From Xylogone sp. PMI_703 (lineage: Eukaryota > Ascomycota > Leotiomycetes), in contig JAJTUQ010000001.1 in NCBI GenBank assembly GCA_021399445.1, positions 5,332,001 through 5,396,000 on the forward strand: a stretch of DNA of 64,000 nt, read 5' to 3'. The translations under genes and the position numbers were made by a program. The notes beneath the pieces are model-generated. The model did no database searches. It was given only the letters and a program-made list of their open reading frames with translations, and was not told where the DNA came from. Numbering within the stretch: the first letter of the stretch is position 1; the number at the start of each line of letters is the position of its first letter. This document shows, piece after piece, positions 11,101-23,524 of the stretch.

Positions 11101-12143
11101 TTTGCTGGAGTTTAAATGAACTTGTAATGATTTGAATGAAAGGAAATAAGTAGTATGTGATGAAATGAAATATAAATTTTGCCTACCGTGATCCATTAGT
11201 CTAGTTTGTATGTCAATGAGCCATTCTGGGAACAAAGCGTGAAGTATATCATTAGAAAAACTTGGAACTTCGAAATTATCTCTGCATACGACTCCCTGTT
11301 GATTTAATCCATTATTGTTCAGCTCTTCAAAACCAGGCAACTAGATGTACCCAATAGTTACCTTCATGAGCTGCAGTGATCAATCGGGCGGCCCTATTAT
11401 CATGAAGCTTCTCTGTAGTGTTACTGTACTATTAAGAAATTGCAGAGCCATCAAGGTGGATCGCATCAGCACTAACTGCAGTATCCACTTCTCCTTTTTA
11501 AATAACCTCAGCTTTTTCTCTCTTGCCTTATCGCGCAGGAGGGGTAGCTTTTAGTGCGGGGTTGTCCTATAGCAACATCCACCTCGTATTGCTACTTCTA
11601 AATCAACCTCGAGAACTCCTGCAGGATGGCTTATTCATCAATACTATGAGTGGTTCGCATCATTTGAGCCTCCAGACTATTTGTCCACGATACAAGTCCA
11701 AGACAGAGGGCTTAAAAACCAAGTAGCACCACCCCAACACGGCTGTCACAGGGCTTACTAAATAATCGTTGCTGATAGGCTGCTGCTTAATCGATAACTG
11801 ACCTCAAAATGACCTGTAAGTTGTGCTTGTGAGCTAAGCGCATGAGGAAATGACGAAATTAAGAGGCTTGGATAATTCAGAATATTGTTTGCTGATGGTG
11901 TGAGCCTTATCTGGATTCGGATGTGCCCGCCAGTCTATAAAGAGGACCCATACATCGTAGGTATAGAAGAATGGTATCTGCATCTCATTATCGCTTCTAA
12001 TTCCTATATCTCTTTGTCTTTCTAAAGAAGTAGTAACTATTCTCTTCTTGTTTTCTTGTCAGTTTACTTCCTATCGTTAGGAAGTTGTCTTATAGGCCTA
12101 TCGGGTCGAGTTAAATTAGCGGAGATCAGGAGCCATTGCCAGA
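11101..12143. other. intergenic, promoter of the catalase-like gene
   Basis: About 1 kb without a credible gene. The right part has a TATAAA at 11936-11941 and a pyrimidine-rich stretch near 11990-12060 typical of a fungal 5' untranslated region. Confidence 0.55.
11936..11941 (+). promoter_or_regulatory. TATA box of the catalase-like gene
   Basis: TATAAA lies 203 bp before the start codon and is followed by a CT-rich leader. Confidence 0.45.
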
Positions 12144-13172
12144 ATGCCCTTCCCAACTGACGAACAGGTTATGAAGACAGGGGCAGCTCTTGTAGCTCAG
12201 CTCCAAGAACTCTTTGGAAAGCATCCTGGTTTCCGTCCTGGTAGCTCTGACTTCGACTTCCCCAGTTGAATGCTTGGGAATGCTTGTGAACTAACCATGT
12301 CTCCTCTAGCACATGCAAAAGGAATTCTTCTCACAGGAACCTTTACTCCAACAGAAAAGGCCGCATCCCTCTCAATAGCACCACACTTCAACAACGCCTC
12401 GACGCCTCTCACTATCCGCTTTTCTAACTCAACTGGTATACCGAATATTCCAGATACCGACCCCAACGCAGACCCTCGTGGCATAGCAATCCGTTTTAAT
12501 CTCCCTGTTAATCCAGAAAATGGTCACCGTCAACATACTGATATAATCGCCCACTCTACCCCATTCTTCCCAACCCGTACCGGAGAGAAGTTCCTCGAGT
12601 TCCTTCGGGCAGTCGCTGCAAGTCCACCTGGTGCACCCAGCCCCACACCAGTCGAAAAAGTTGTCGGCGCCAACCCGAGCATCCTTGCGTTTGTGAGCGC
12701 GCCAAAGCCTGCACCCACTAGCTTCGCTCGTGAACAGTTCTGGAGTGTGACAGCATTTAAACTCATTGGTGCTGGAGGAAGAGAAACGTATATTCGATAC
12801 CACGTTGTGCCGGAACTTGGGGTAGAGACACTCTCTGGAGACCCATTGGCGGCTAAGGATCCAGATTATCTCTTCACTGATATTAAGAAGCGAGTCAAAT
12901 CTGAAGAAGTGAGATTCAAGTTGTTGGCACAGGTTGCTGACGAAGGAGATGTTACTGATGATGCCACTGTACACTGGCCGGATAGCCGAGAGGTTGTCGA
13001 GCTGGGCACGGTTAAAATTGATGGCCTTGTCGAGAATAGCGATGAACAGCAGAAGTATGACATTTTCGACCCTATCCCGCGAGTTAAGGGGGTAGAGCCA
13101 AGTGAAGATCCACTGTTGGAAATGCGGGCTGCGGTTTATTTGCTATCTGGGAAACAACGAAGAGCTGCTTAG
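12144..13172 (+). CDS. short catalase-like haem protein (catalase-related peroxidase type)
   Basis: Exons 12144-12240 and 12310-13172 encode 319 residues; the junction restores the conserved PAHAKG motif with His34 as the distal haem His. The catalase core is recognisable: FTPTEKAASLS, RFSNSTGIP, DPNADPRGIAIRF and a late RAAVY motif in which Tyr309 is the expected proximal haem ligand. It is much shorter than true catalases (about 480-730 residues) and lacks their C-terminal parts. Small members of this superfamily act as peroxidases or in fatty-acid hydroperoxide chemistry; the substrate here is unknown. No signal peptide is evident. Translation starts in a separate small first exon, so a model using only the long exon would lose the catalytic His. 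Confidence 0.88.
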
Positions 13173-14045
13173 GTTTATAGATAGTATATAATTTCGAAGA
13201 CCTTTTCCGAATCGATCTCAGTCATATTCCCAAACCGTCTCCGTCATCTAATCCGCACACTGGGATTTGTTGTCTATGTGCACAGAGTCGTGTTGATCCA
13301 TGATGCATTCAGGAATCGTTCCAAGACCTGTATTTTTCCAATTTAAGCAACAGACCAATAATTGCGTACCTCGAAGTATTGGAGAAGATGTAATGGCTCA
13401 AAAAGAACCGTTCTGGGTGGCATCTCCTTGATATGGTTCATGGAAATGAGCATCAGACCATATCGAACCATTTCCCTATACCCCGTACGTAGGCTAATGT
13501 TGCCTTGCCTTGTATTCCTCAATCTAGCATCTCCTCAAGTAACGATATGCTAACCACTTAGCTATACGGTATACAAAGAATGGATAGTATACGGAGTAAC
13601 TGTGAAGATGCAATACACAACTACTTGGACCTATCAGCATCGTTCACTCTTTTTGTTAAACGATGCCAAGTAGTGCTTGATCCTAATCTGGAAAGTATAA
13701 AGTTACGGTTAGTCATTCTTTAGCCAAAGTTCCAAAACTGGCGATTGGTTAGAACCCCTGACAGTGTAAGCCAGTTGCAGAATGCACTAGTTTAGAAAGG
13801 GCACTAGCGGATATAGCGGCGCCAGCGGCCGCATCTACACCGTCATCATACCTGCCTTTAACGCCTTTAAAGTCCGCTGGAGCTAGGGACCACAGCTCTG
13901 ATAGATTCTTAATATAATAGAATAATCCTCTTCCCTTTTCTTTTCTGTTTTGATTCATTTTCTACTGATTTCTCTATAACTTGAATACACATTAATTTTT
14001 AATACTAAACCATATAATTACAGCACGGGCAAAGGAAAACAAACA
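13173..14045. other. intergenic, nothing recognised
   Basis: About 870 bp between two plus-strand genes. Short frames lack motifs; the last 100 bp are AT-rich and probably the leader of the next gene. Confidence 0.55.
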
Positions 14046-15131
14046 ATGCATCTTATCCTTACTGGTGCAACAGGCCTAGTCGGCTCTGGGGTGCTGCATA
14101 GCATGATCACCAACTCCAACGTCACAAAAGTCTCAGTCCTCAGCCGGCGGCCGGTGGCACAGGCGGAGGGGCATTCCAAGGTCCAAGTCATCATTCACAA
14201 GGACTTCACCAAATATGAGCCCACTTTACTGGAGGAATTGAAAGGTGCGGAGGGTTGTGTCTGGGCGCTCGGTATCAGCTCCACTCAGGTGGGCAAGGAG
14301 TGAGTTCCCACGCCATTTACTTTGATTCTCTTCCTTCATACAACCCCGCACGGTACTTTCTGTTCCTGAATCTCCTCAACTCCCGTCTGCCGTTGCAATT
14401 GCAACCCCGGCAGTTTGATGCCGGAGAAAACATCAGCATAAACGGGCGCACAGTACAACGAGGGGTAAACGAGTGGAGCACCAACACGCTCAATCCTCTC
14501 AATGTAACACCCGAATCTAATCTCATGCAACGAGATCTGAGAGTCACTCCGCTCCCCATCTATGAAACAACCCCGCATCCTAAAAATAAGATATTCAAGT
14601 TTAAAAAACAAATCTCCTAAGCTAACTCCAAACGCCAGAGAATACGAGGCAATCACATACACCTATGCCGTTGAAGCCGCCAAAGCCTTTGCAACCATTC
14701 CCCCCTCTCCATCCCGCCCTTTCAAATTCGTCTACGTCTCCGGCGAAGGCGCAACTCCCGAGCCAACACGTACAACAGCGTTCTTTGGTGTTGTCAAGGG
14801 CCGGGCCGAAGCTGCCCTTCTTGCCCTCAGCAAAGAGCACCCCACTGCCTTCGCCGCTTACAGCGCCAGACTCGGAATGCCAGATCCAGTTGCACACGAG
14901 GAGATCAAGGAGTTCCTGCCCAAGAGGTCTGGGATGATAGGCATTGTAGAGAAAGTCGCGGGGCCAGTGATTAGAAATCTTGCCAAAGGCATGACAATGC
15001 CCACGAGGGAGGGTGGTGCCGCTTTGGTGAAGTTGGCGATGGGAGACGGGAAACCATTGGAAGGTCCAGGAATCAGTGGCGAAGGGAGAACGATGAACAA
15101 CTCCGCACTTAGAAGATTGGCCGGGCTTTAA
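14046..15131 (+). CDS. NAD(P)-binding Rossmann protein, TIP30/HTATIP2-like
   Basis: Exons 14046-14299 and 14639-15131 encode 248 residues. The start MHLILTGATGLVGSGVL holds the GxTGxxG dinucleotide-binding loop of an atypical short-chain dehydrogenase. The splice joins GISSTQVGKE to EYEAITYTY, which is continuous in the family. FKFVYVSGEGA and a KGRAE segment follow in the usual place of the family's active region. Fungal members are soluble proteins of unknown substrate. The intron of 339 bp is several times longer than most others in the window, but has good splice sites (GTGAGT, GCTAAC branch, CCAG), so I see no need for a further exon. Confidence 0.85.
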
Positions 15132-15885
15132 AGGTTGATATCTGTAAAATAGTTAGTGAGCTCAACTGCTCCAAGTATTTAGGGTGATATGGGATTACGA
15201 TACCAGTTTGTTTTGTTCAAGTTTGGTGTCTGGATATAGAGTTTCACATAGAAAGGGATGAGGTGTTTTGGTTGATACAAACTTTTATTTTTCAATATCA
15301 AGCATCCTGCCATTTGATATTGCTAAACAAGCTATTTTCCCTCCACAAAGCCCTACTAGATAGACAAGTGCATTTTGGTTTGCCTAACGGCTACACGTTG
15401 CCATGAGAAAGAAAGGAAATTTTTGAGTGTTGAAGAACAGGAAATGAGTCTAGAAAATAACCGGTGTCGGAGTAAGTATATGTAAAACAAGTAATAGAAC
15501 AAAAAAAGGGAAATTTTAGCCGTAGCAGATGATCCTCCAAGTGTTACAACCACCTAAGGAACTCCTAGCACTAACTCCAAATTCGATCCAATCAATGTAT
15601 GTACAAACGTTCATCCACATTATGTGCTGGAAGAACGCCGATAGGAATATGCAAGATGCAAGATGCCGTAAGGGTTCGTTTTCAGGATCTCTTAAAGTAA
15701 ATCCTATCGTCAAGTAAGGAAAAGGCAGAGAGAACACCGACGCAATGACAAAGCAGAGAATATAACCCAATAACCAAAGACACCTCAGATACGATTTTCA
15801 AACTTCCTTCCAAATAAAAGAACAGACGGTACTCCAGATGTTGTATCAAAGCAGGGATAACACTTTTGGGACGTATTCGTTAATT
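15132..15885. other. convergent intergenic gap
   Basis: About 750 bp between convergent 3' ends. It holds only short, motif-free frames and probable 3' untranslated regions. Confidence 0.55.
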
Positions 15886-18004
15886 TCATTTTGCTGACTT
15901 AGGAGCATTGTAAGTGACTGCACTAAGCAGGATCACTTCTTCCTCTTTCTTCTCAATAAGAGGAGACTCCTGTAACTTTTGACCATCATTTGGCACTGCA
16001 CTTGTGTCGTCATACCCCTGACCCATCCGATTGATTTCTTCTTCCACGTCGGCAAGGAGAGCGTAGACATCCGAGTCTGCGTATATTCTGATCGACTCTA
16101 GGCTCTGCCTCACCAATGGTTCCGGGCTAGCCACCTCTACAGGAGAAGCCAACCTCGGTGGACTATGGCTTTTAATAGGACTCCTTGGTGGCGTGCTCAT
16201 ATTATTCTTCGCTCGGTCGAGATCTTGTTGTTGCACCTGTGACACTTGCGGTGATAGCGACATGCTTGGCGACCCAAGTGTCAATGCTGCGGCCACATGT
16301 TCCAAGAGTTTCTGTCTAACTCTGGTCCGACGATTTTCAGCTCGCTCAAGTTTCGATACCCAGTCGTCAATGGAGTTGTCAAGTTCTGAGAGGGCTTCTT
16401 CTTGCTTCAGGAGAGACTCATGACTAAACCGTGCTGTGCGAGGCGACCGAAGGTAAGAGCAAATGCGCTCGTGAAGATTACGGCGCCCTGCACGCAAAGA
16501 ACGATGTGTTTTCCGAAGATAGTCGCAGCGATCATCTAAAGCACGAAGTTCCTACATAAACCGTTAGTTTCGATGATATAAATAAGGGTATTTGTTGGAA
16601 AGTGCTCTTGCATAGCTACCTTTGACAAAGCCTCCACGTCTTTAGAGGTTAGGACTTCAAAACGTGCAGCCTGGCCAATTGCCTGTTTTCTTAGGGAATC
16701 TATTTCACTAGCCTGGTATTTCGCGCTCGCATCAGCCGCTCGCACTCCCTGAGGTAAGGTCTCAAAGGCAAGCTGTTCTGCTTTTTCTTTCTGCTCAGTT
16801 GATTTACTTCGTTTCCTTGGCTCTGCTATTGCAATGATTCCCTCTGGTCGCTTTTTCGGTCTTCCTCGATCCATAATTGACATATCGGATTCACCTCTAC
16901 GGTGGGTTGGCTTGTATGCTGGCTTCTGTGAGCTTTCGGACGCACCCCGAGAATGTCCTAGATGAGTCGGACCTGCACTCCATGGATTTGGTGATGGGCC
17001 TTCGATACCGGAGTTCGGAGCTACAGCAGTAGTAGCAGATGAAAGGTTCGACGTTGAGGCCGACAGAGGCGTAAGTCCTGGCCGTGACAGAGGGGAGTGA
17101 TCGAGGAAACGAGCCGACTTTGGAGGAACTTCAGGGGGCGTGCTCTCGGATCTTTGCCTGGTTGCCGAGCATGGTTGGATGGGTCTATGTGTTGCTGAAT
17201 TAGGACCCGGGATGATAAGAGGTGCCAACACCTTCGGTGACAAGGGCCGCTTTGGTGAGTTTGCGCGTGAGGAGATGTTAGGAGAATTAGTCCTCGGTTT
17301 CGGTTCAGGGTCTGGAATTTGATGCTCTTCTGGTGTTGTCTCATCTGGCTCTTCCACCATCGGACCTGAGAGGAAGGAAACCATAGCTTCACCAAAAGCA
17401 TTCTGGCGCCAGCTGGACCCTGGGGCGCTAATAGAGCGTTCATGGACAGGAGGTCGCCCAGGAATTGTAGCTGGTTCTGTCAGTAAACGTTATGATAATG
17501 ATAGAGAATGAAAGGCTTACGCGAATCCATAGCGATCTCCTGCACTGTAGTCATCGGTCCTAGCTCAGGCACACTAGCTTTCCGGCGTCGAACAAGAGAT
17601 TGATCTTTCGATCTCATTCGCATGGCCCCAGGCGTAATTCTCCCTTTTTCTACGGGAGTATTCAAGACCGATGAATTCAAGCGTTCAGGGTCTGGGCTCG
17701 GGCTCGGGCTTAGTCGAGCCGGCATGATGGTCAACTTGTCTTTTGCTGGAAAAAGTTGATATTTGCGCTGTTCAGCAGGCTGGTGCATCCTCCACACGAA
17801 TTTATCCTTCTCTTCTGGATGCTTTGCTTCACTCTTGGGTTGAGTCAGTCTTGGCCGACATGGACTATAAGCGGCTTGTTCACAGAAACGTACAATGTCT
17901 TGAAGGGGTGGAACAGGAGAGAGAGCTCTGGCTATGTAATTGTTCAATCCCAATGGAGTGGTAGTACTAGGAGTAGAGACCATGAAGTCTGCAACGTGAG
18001 CCAT
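15886..18004 (-). CDS. Uds1-domain protein (up-regulated during septation family)
   Basis: Three minus-strand exons, 18004-17521, 17476-16620 and 16551-15886, join in frame to 668 residues. The first 400 residues are Ser/Pro/Arg-rich and likely disordered, with many possible S/TP phosphorylation sites. Residues about 402-539 (from LPQGVRAADASAKYQ to EHVAAALTL) form a charged helical, coiled-coil-like block that I recognise as the fungal Uds1 domain. Its exact role is not known; the family name comes from induction during septation. The C-terminal 130 residues are again Ser/Pro-rich and end in acidic, low-complexity sequence. Assignment rests on domain style and length rather than on catalytic residues. 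Confidence 0.8.
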
Positions 18005-21000
18005 CGTAGACTGTTACTCCAGGTAATCTCGTCCACTATGATGGTCCTATACTTCCTAGAACCTCAGTGCCGGACTGAAATAAACCCAAATACAGAATCA
18101 ATCTGTGAAATCGAGGCGCACCAGTCGTCCAGGTGAGACCAAGAAAAGACTTGCAGGTGTAACTCCTATTATACTGAAGGTGCAGTGTTGAAACAACCCA
18201 GGCGGATTAAGTATTTTTAAGAAAGGGTACTCCCTACCTTGGTGCTTCGGGCCCACCAGGACCATGTGGGAAGGACCTTGTTTGTGACCTCCAGAGATGC
18301 AGGGCTCCGCCATTGGTGGCTGACAGCCAACCCCCGTGGAACCGGGAAGCATTTGAGACAGGCAGAGCTTAGATCTCAGAGACGCAGGCACGAAGCAATC
18401 TGGGGGAGTCTGTGAGAGAATCTGGAATGAAACCGCTTAGGCTGGCGTCGAGGTCCGAGTCCGCCATCCCATGCAGGGCGTGAGTGCCCCGTGCATGTAG
18501 TGGCAGGGGGGGGTGTGATGCAACCCTGAAGCCGTTGGAGGAGGAAACAAGCGACGCCCAGCACGCTTGGTGCGAGAGCCGGAAGAACGTGGGCATCGGT
18601 TAGTCCGCTCATCGATAGTATCACTTACCTCGATATCTCGGACTTCCTTGGTCTCTCCATGTTTGCATCTCTCATACTTCCAATCCTCGCCGCCGCTTTG
18701 TTCAGACATTCTACTCTCGACCCGCAATCATGGAGGTTTTTGTCCTTGCAGCACAGACGTCAATTTTGAGTTGATTGCGCGTGACAGGTCACAGAGCATG
18801 TCATTACACTGCATAATATTGATCACTATCAATGCAGACCCTCAGTTATAATAGGACCCCGTTATGGCATCTCGGTGCCACCGGCAAAGAATCTGCCAGT
18901 CACAACAAGAACCAGTGGCGAAAGGAGGTACCCATCAATAACATGGAAGATGCTATTACACTGTGTACTGTACATATCATCAAGACAGTATTGCAGCCAT
19001 TGCAGGTCAAAGTTACCCGCGTACGGAGCAACCTCCAGGTACCATACAGCAGTGAGGGATTACCGGCCATAAAGTGGAGTTGAAGAACGAGCAACGAAAA
19101 GCACTAAGCGCAGTTGTCGCGATGCCGTACTTCTGCTGCTTGTCATGAAGGATGATCATCCTTAGTTGAACTGACCGTGACGATCTTCTGTCAAACTCGG
19201 CGCAGCACGCCTCACGAAAAGCAACTGTGAGCTTTGATCCACTGCACAAGCTCTTCTGTGCGCAAAACACCTTTCCATTGTCAAATTGCTCCTCCGCGCT
19301 CTCCCATGATCTGCCCTCTGAGGTATCTCCTCGTTGGTCACTTCACTGTCCGTTCGCAACTTCCCGATAAAGTGTTTGGTTTGCTGTGACCGAGTCCATG
19401 CAGTGCAGCCCTGCTCCAGACTCAGGCCACACGATAGGGCCCCAGAAACTGCGCTTTACGGTAAAGACCGACAACACTTTGATGTTTGTCACTGCATCAA
19501 GAGAAGAGTGGGCTGTACAATCGTTGCTCCTCTGTTCTGTGCCGTTCTGTTGAAGTCGTGATGGTGGTGGCTTCTTCCCCGCCTGTTTGCTTTTCAACCT
19601 CCTCGCTTGGAGCTCTCCAGCAGTCACATTCTCCAAATAGATTATTATCGGTTCACATACATCAAAGGCTGCACATTCCCCGGGCCCGATTGCGTTACCG
19701 CGAAAAAGGTACAGTACCTGGTCAGTTCTTCAGAGCACCTCACGTCCCCATTATTTGCAGCACCGACTTGAGAGAAGCTCTGAAATCGGAATGCAGGCAC
19801 TACGGCGACACGACTCGTTTTGGATAAGCCGCCGTCTCGGCATACACACTCAGACTCTTGGTGCTTATGGACGTTTCGACCTGGCAAACATCATCCCTTC
19901 GCCTGCCTACTGCGCTTCCTCCCAGTCCGGAGACACTGTATACTGGACGCGCGCAAAGCTCTATGCGAGAGCCATAAATACCGAGTTGCTTATAAAATGC
20001 ATAATTACGCGATAGGTACCGTATGTTTGGTTGAGCGGTTACATGATATCGATCACGCCCATGAATCCTTACATTCCGAAAACTGCCTCGGAGGACTGAA
20101 AGAAGAAATTCAACCTGCGAAGAGCCTGGTGAGCCTGGCCAGATGCCAGTGGGACGGTAGAGTTCTGTGATACACTATTCCTACTCTGGAGAGCGGGTTC
20201 CTGGGTGATCTGGCCCCTGACAAACTCGCGTCCGGGTACAATCCTTTCACCCTCCCGTTCCCTGCAGCCGCGGCCTTTGGGCTGCACGCAGAGGTCAAAG
20301 CACATTCCTATCAACGCTGTGATTGCATCGCTAATTCTACACTGCAGGACTAGAAACAATGGCTTGACAGGAACGTCTCTTCAGCTCTTCTCTATCTCTC
20401 CTCCGCTGTGTGCGGTACGATGCGGTAGTTAGGAGTGGGATGAACTCTTCCAACAGAATACTACAGCCGATACGGAGAATACTTGTCGGCGATGCAAAAC
20501 CCCAATCCCGATTCTGTACCTAAGCCTTACAGTGGGCCTTGCAGTGGGTCAAAGATGTTATTCTGGGCTCAAAATGAACAAAAAGTCGTACGACAAGCGA
20601 GCCTGGTACTGGGGACTTATCGACCCTTTTCATGCTGCCCCGCACGTTCTAGGTTGTGCTCGATATGCTACGAGGAGCTGGCCTATGTCGTCCCGGGTGC
20701 GTGCTCTACAGACTCTTTCCTCCCGCGAGACCCATGACAGGTCTTCATCACTATCACATTGCAGCGACAAAGCACTCGTTATCGGGTCACTGAGCTACGG
20801 ATGAGAAAGACTGTTAGCGACTGGACATCACACTCAACTCCAGCATGAAGACAAAGAAAGACCTCATAATCTGGAGCAGGCTCTTTACTCTGCTCAGAAA
20901 CATGAACCGCCCGGGTTCTAATTCCGGTAGAAGGTCAAGTCAATGCCGGCGGAAATTGTCACCCTTTAAGTCACTAGGCACCACAATCAACACAATCCGA

Positions 21001-23524
21001 ATACCAAGATGATACCGATATCGCAGTTGGCCATCGCCTGTGGTACATGCTTCGTAGAAGATGCTAATACGTACTTCCCGACCCAGATGTTGGCGACATC
21101 AAAAGCAACTGCCGATTTGTTGCAGTGTGGAAGTTGGATGTTGACATCATCTAGCAGCAATGTTCATGCTTCCCTCCAAAGGTGATACGGTTTGAGCGTT
21201 AGTTACTTTGCCCGTATGTGATATACTAGCCGCTATAGTGAAGCACTATGGCGGTTTCTAGATTTCCTTTTTTCGGCCCATTGGACATCGAATTTACGGA
21301 CCTTCCTCTCATCCTTCATACCTCCCTTTTGTTCAAGATCTTCTCCACTTACCGTGCCTCCTAAGTCAATCCATCACTTTCCCATCTCACTTGGCTATAA
21401 TCATGATCAAGCGATCGATATATTGCTATATAGCTCATGCATTTAGGTCTCAACGACACTCTGCAAGTGGGATGAACCCGATAAGTGCTCTGATTATAGA
21501 GTATCACAGGTATAAGTTTCCTGTCTCCATGACCAATCCAAAGACTAGATGGATCTCTCCAAACTTGTTTCAAGATTCAGTGCATAAACTCATAATACCG
21601 TTAACTGAACTAAAAGTGAAGGACAAATAGACCGACACTAGGTTCTCGGAATACAACTTATTTAATGCGTTATGATGATCGGTTTTATACAATGGCTCGC
21701 TAATACAACAAAAATGCGGATCCCCTGTTTGATCAACCAAACAGCTACACGGGCGTGCTTCCATGTTAGGAATCATCCAATCTTCCTGCATGTCTAAATG
21801 GGCTATGCTGAGAAAGGAGCACGGAAGGGGCCTTTTTCCATGCCCCGGATGTAACATATATTTGCCGGAAGAGGCAAGTTAAATGACAGATTCTTAATAT
21901 CCGTGATATACACAGGGGCTATCCAAATTGAACGTTAATGACTGTAAGTCTTCACAGTTTCCAGGAAGCGGAGCAATGAGCGCAAAAGACAAAGAGAAAC
22001 ACGGTACCAGTGTGATTGGTGCTTCATTATGATATCCAGCAGGTCACAGTCTCGCAGGTACAGCTACCTTTCAAGGTCGGGTCCTGATACATCACATCAA
22101 CGCGGGGTCAAGTTTGAGATTGAGCGAGGGGACTTTTTTGTTTCAGCGCCATCACCCAACTTGCTGGTTCCCGGAACAGAACCAATTCTGAGGCATCCAT
22201 ACCAATATGTTTCCTTGGTAGCACACAATATTGGGTTCATTATCAGCATGGATCGGGGCTTGAAGAAATGACTGTCGGCGCCCATCCGAGCATGTCGGCA
22301 TGAAGCTTAACTACCTAATTTCTTTAGGAGATACTCATTTGCTATGAGCTCAATTGAAATAACCCGTCTTTGTGAAACACCGACGGCAAAGATGATTTAC
22401 AGTAGATAGTTATGATACATCGCAAATTCTTGAATATGTGTTTGGACAGATTACCACGGTATACGCAGTATTAGCTGTTCCGGTTAGATTTTGTTTCTCA
22501 CTCACGATGGAAGATCTCCCGTGGATCGCTGGGTTCTAGGCTTGCTTACGGTTGAGGTGATTCGCCGAATCGTGACTTCTGCTCCAATGAGAATTATAGG
22601 AAAGCGCCACGATAAGAGTCGGATAAGGGGGTAGACTAGAAGGATCTAGATTTCCTATTCCCCACAGAAAAGAAGCAAGCATTCTTTCCACGGTACCAAT
22701 AATGCTAGACAATGATGCAATTGAAAGCCGGAGTAAATCGCAGAACAGCTTGAATTGACAGACCTATTAATGGTTCCTGATTCCCTCTCCATGCGAATTT
22801 TCCTTCCGATTGTTTGAGGATCGCTGTCCGTTGTTTCGAGGCTCTGAATCCTCCCAACCCGTATTCCAAGCTGCAGTTACTGTGGACCCACGTGGGTTTC
22901 TTGAGCATGAAACGCGGCTGATATTTTGGCTGGCAAAGAACTTGTTCCATTTCTTTCTAGCCTTGCAAAACCAGCTTCCCGTTTTCACAATTGCTGGGCG
23001 AAATGCAACTTGTTGAAAGAATGTTGAAGTTTGCGAAGGCATAACCTTCGCTCCAGATTTCCTCGCTCATGCTGAAGGACCACATGAGCTATGGTAGATG
23101 CATTTTTTACTTTTCCGACGCCAAGACGGTTCGTATTCCATTGGCTCGGAAAAGACAGAATTTCGCGATATGAAGGATGATGAGTAATGGTGGATAATGA
23201 GAATTTCTGGGGGCGTGTTTATGAAACAGCTGTTGTTGCCCCTGATTCACGGCCAGTGCTTTGAGTGAGGTCCACGGTGAGCCAATCAGCGAACACCTGC
23301 TTATTATGGCACGTGATTTCTTGAAGCCTCAGGCTACAACGGTTTGAGTCGGTTCAAAATCCTCAGTCTTACCTATTCAGGAAGCTCTCAACCTGATGCT
23401 GAAAAAAGTGAATGTCTTGTGTCACCTGGCTAAAATACGAGCTGCTTCATAAAATCTCAGCCACCACAGGAGTTGCAGCTGCAGATTGAAGGAATTGGAT
23501 TCAGAATCTATTGATACATAGTTT
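18005..23524. other. 5.5-kb gene-free region
   Basis: No credible coding model was found on either strand. The left half (about 18.1-20.8 kb) has balanced base composition and many short overlapping frames in all phases; the right half is more AT-rich. No terminal repeats, transposase motifs or tRNA were recognised. The last few hundred bases must contain the promoter of the aminopeptidase gene, including a CCAAT motif near 23282. Confidence 0.5.

Noticed and set aside
20900..20940. tRNA-like T-arm (CCGGG stem with TTCTAAT loop)
   Set aside because: The following seven bases have no matching 5' acceptor stem within tRNA distance, and no D-arm or anticodon arm fits.
21009..21185. 58-codon frame starting MIPISQLAIACGTCF
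   Set aside because: Short, no signal peptide, no Cys pattern, no neighbouring exon; likely chance.
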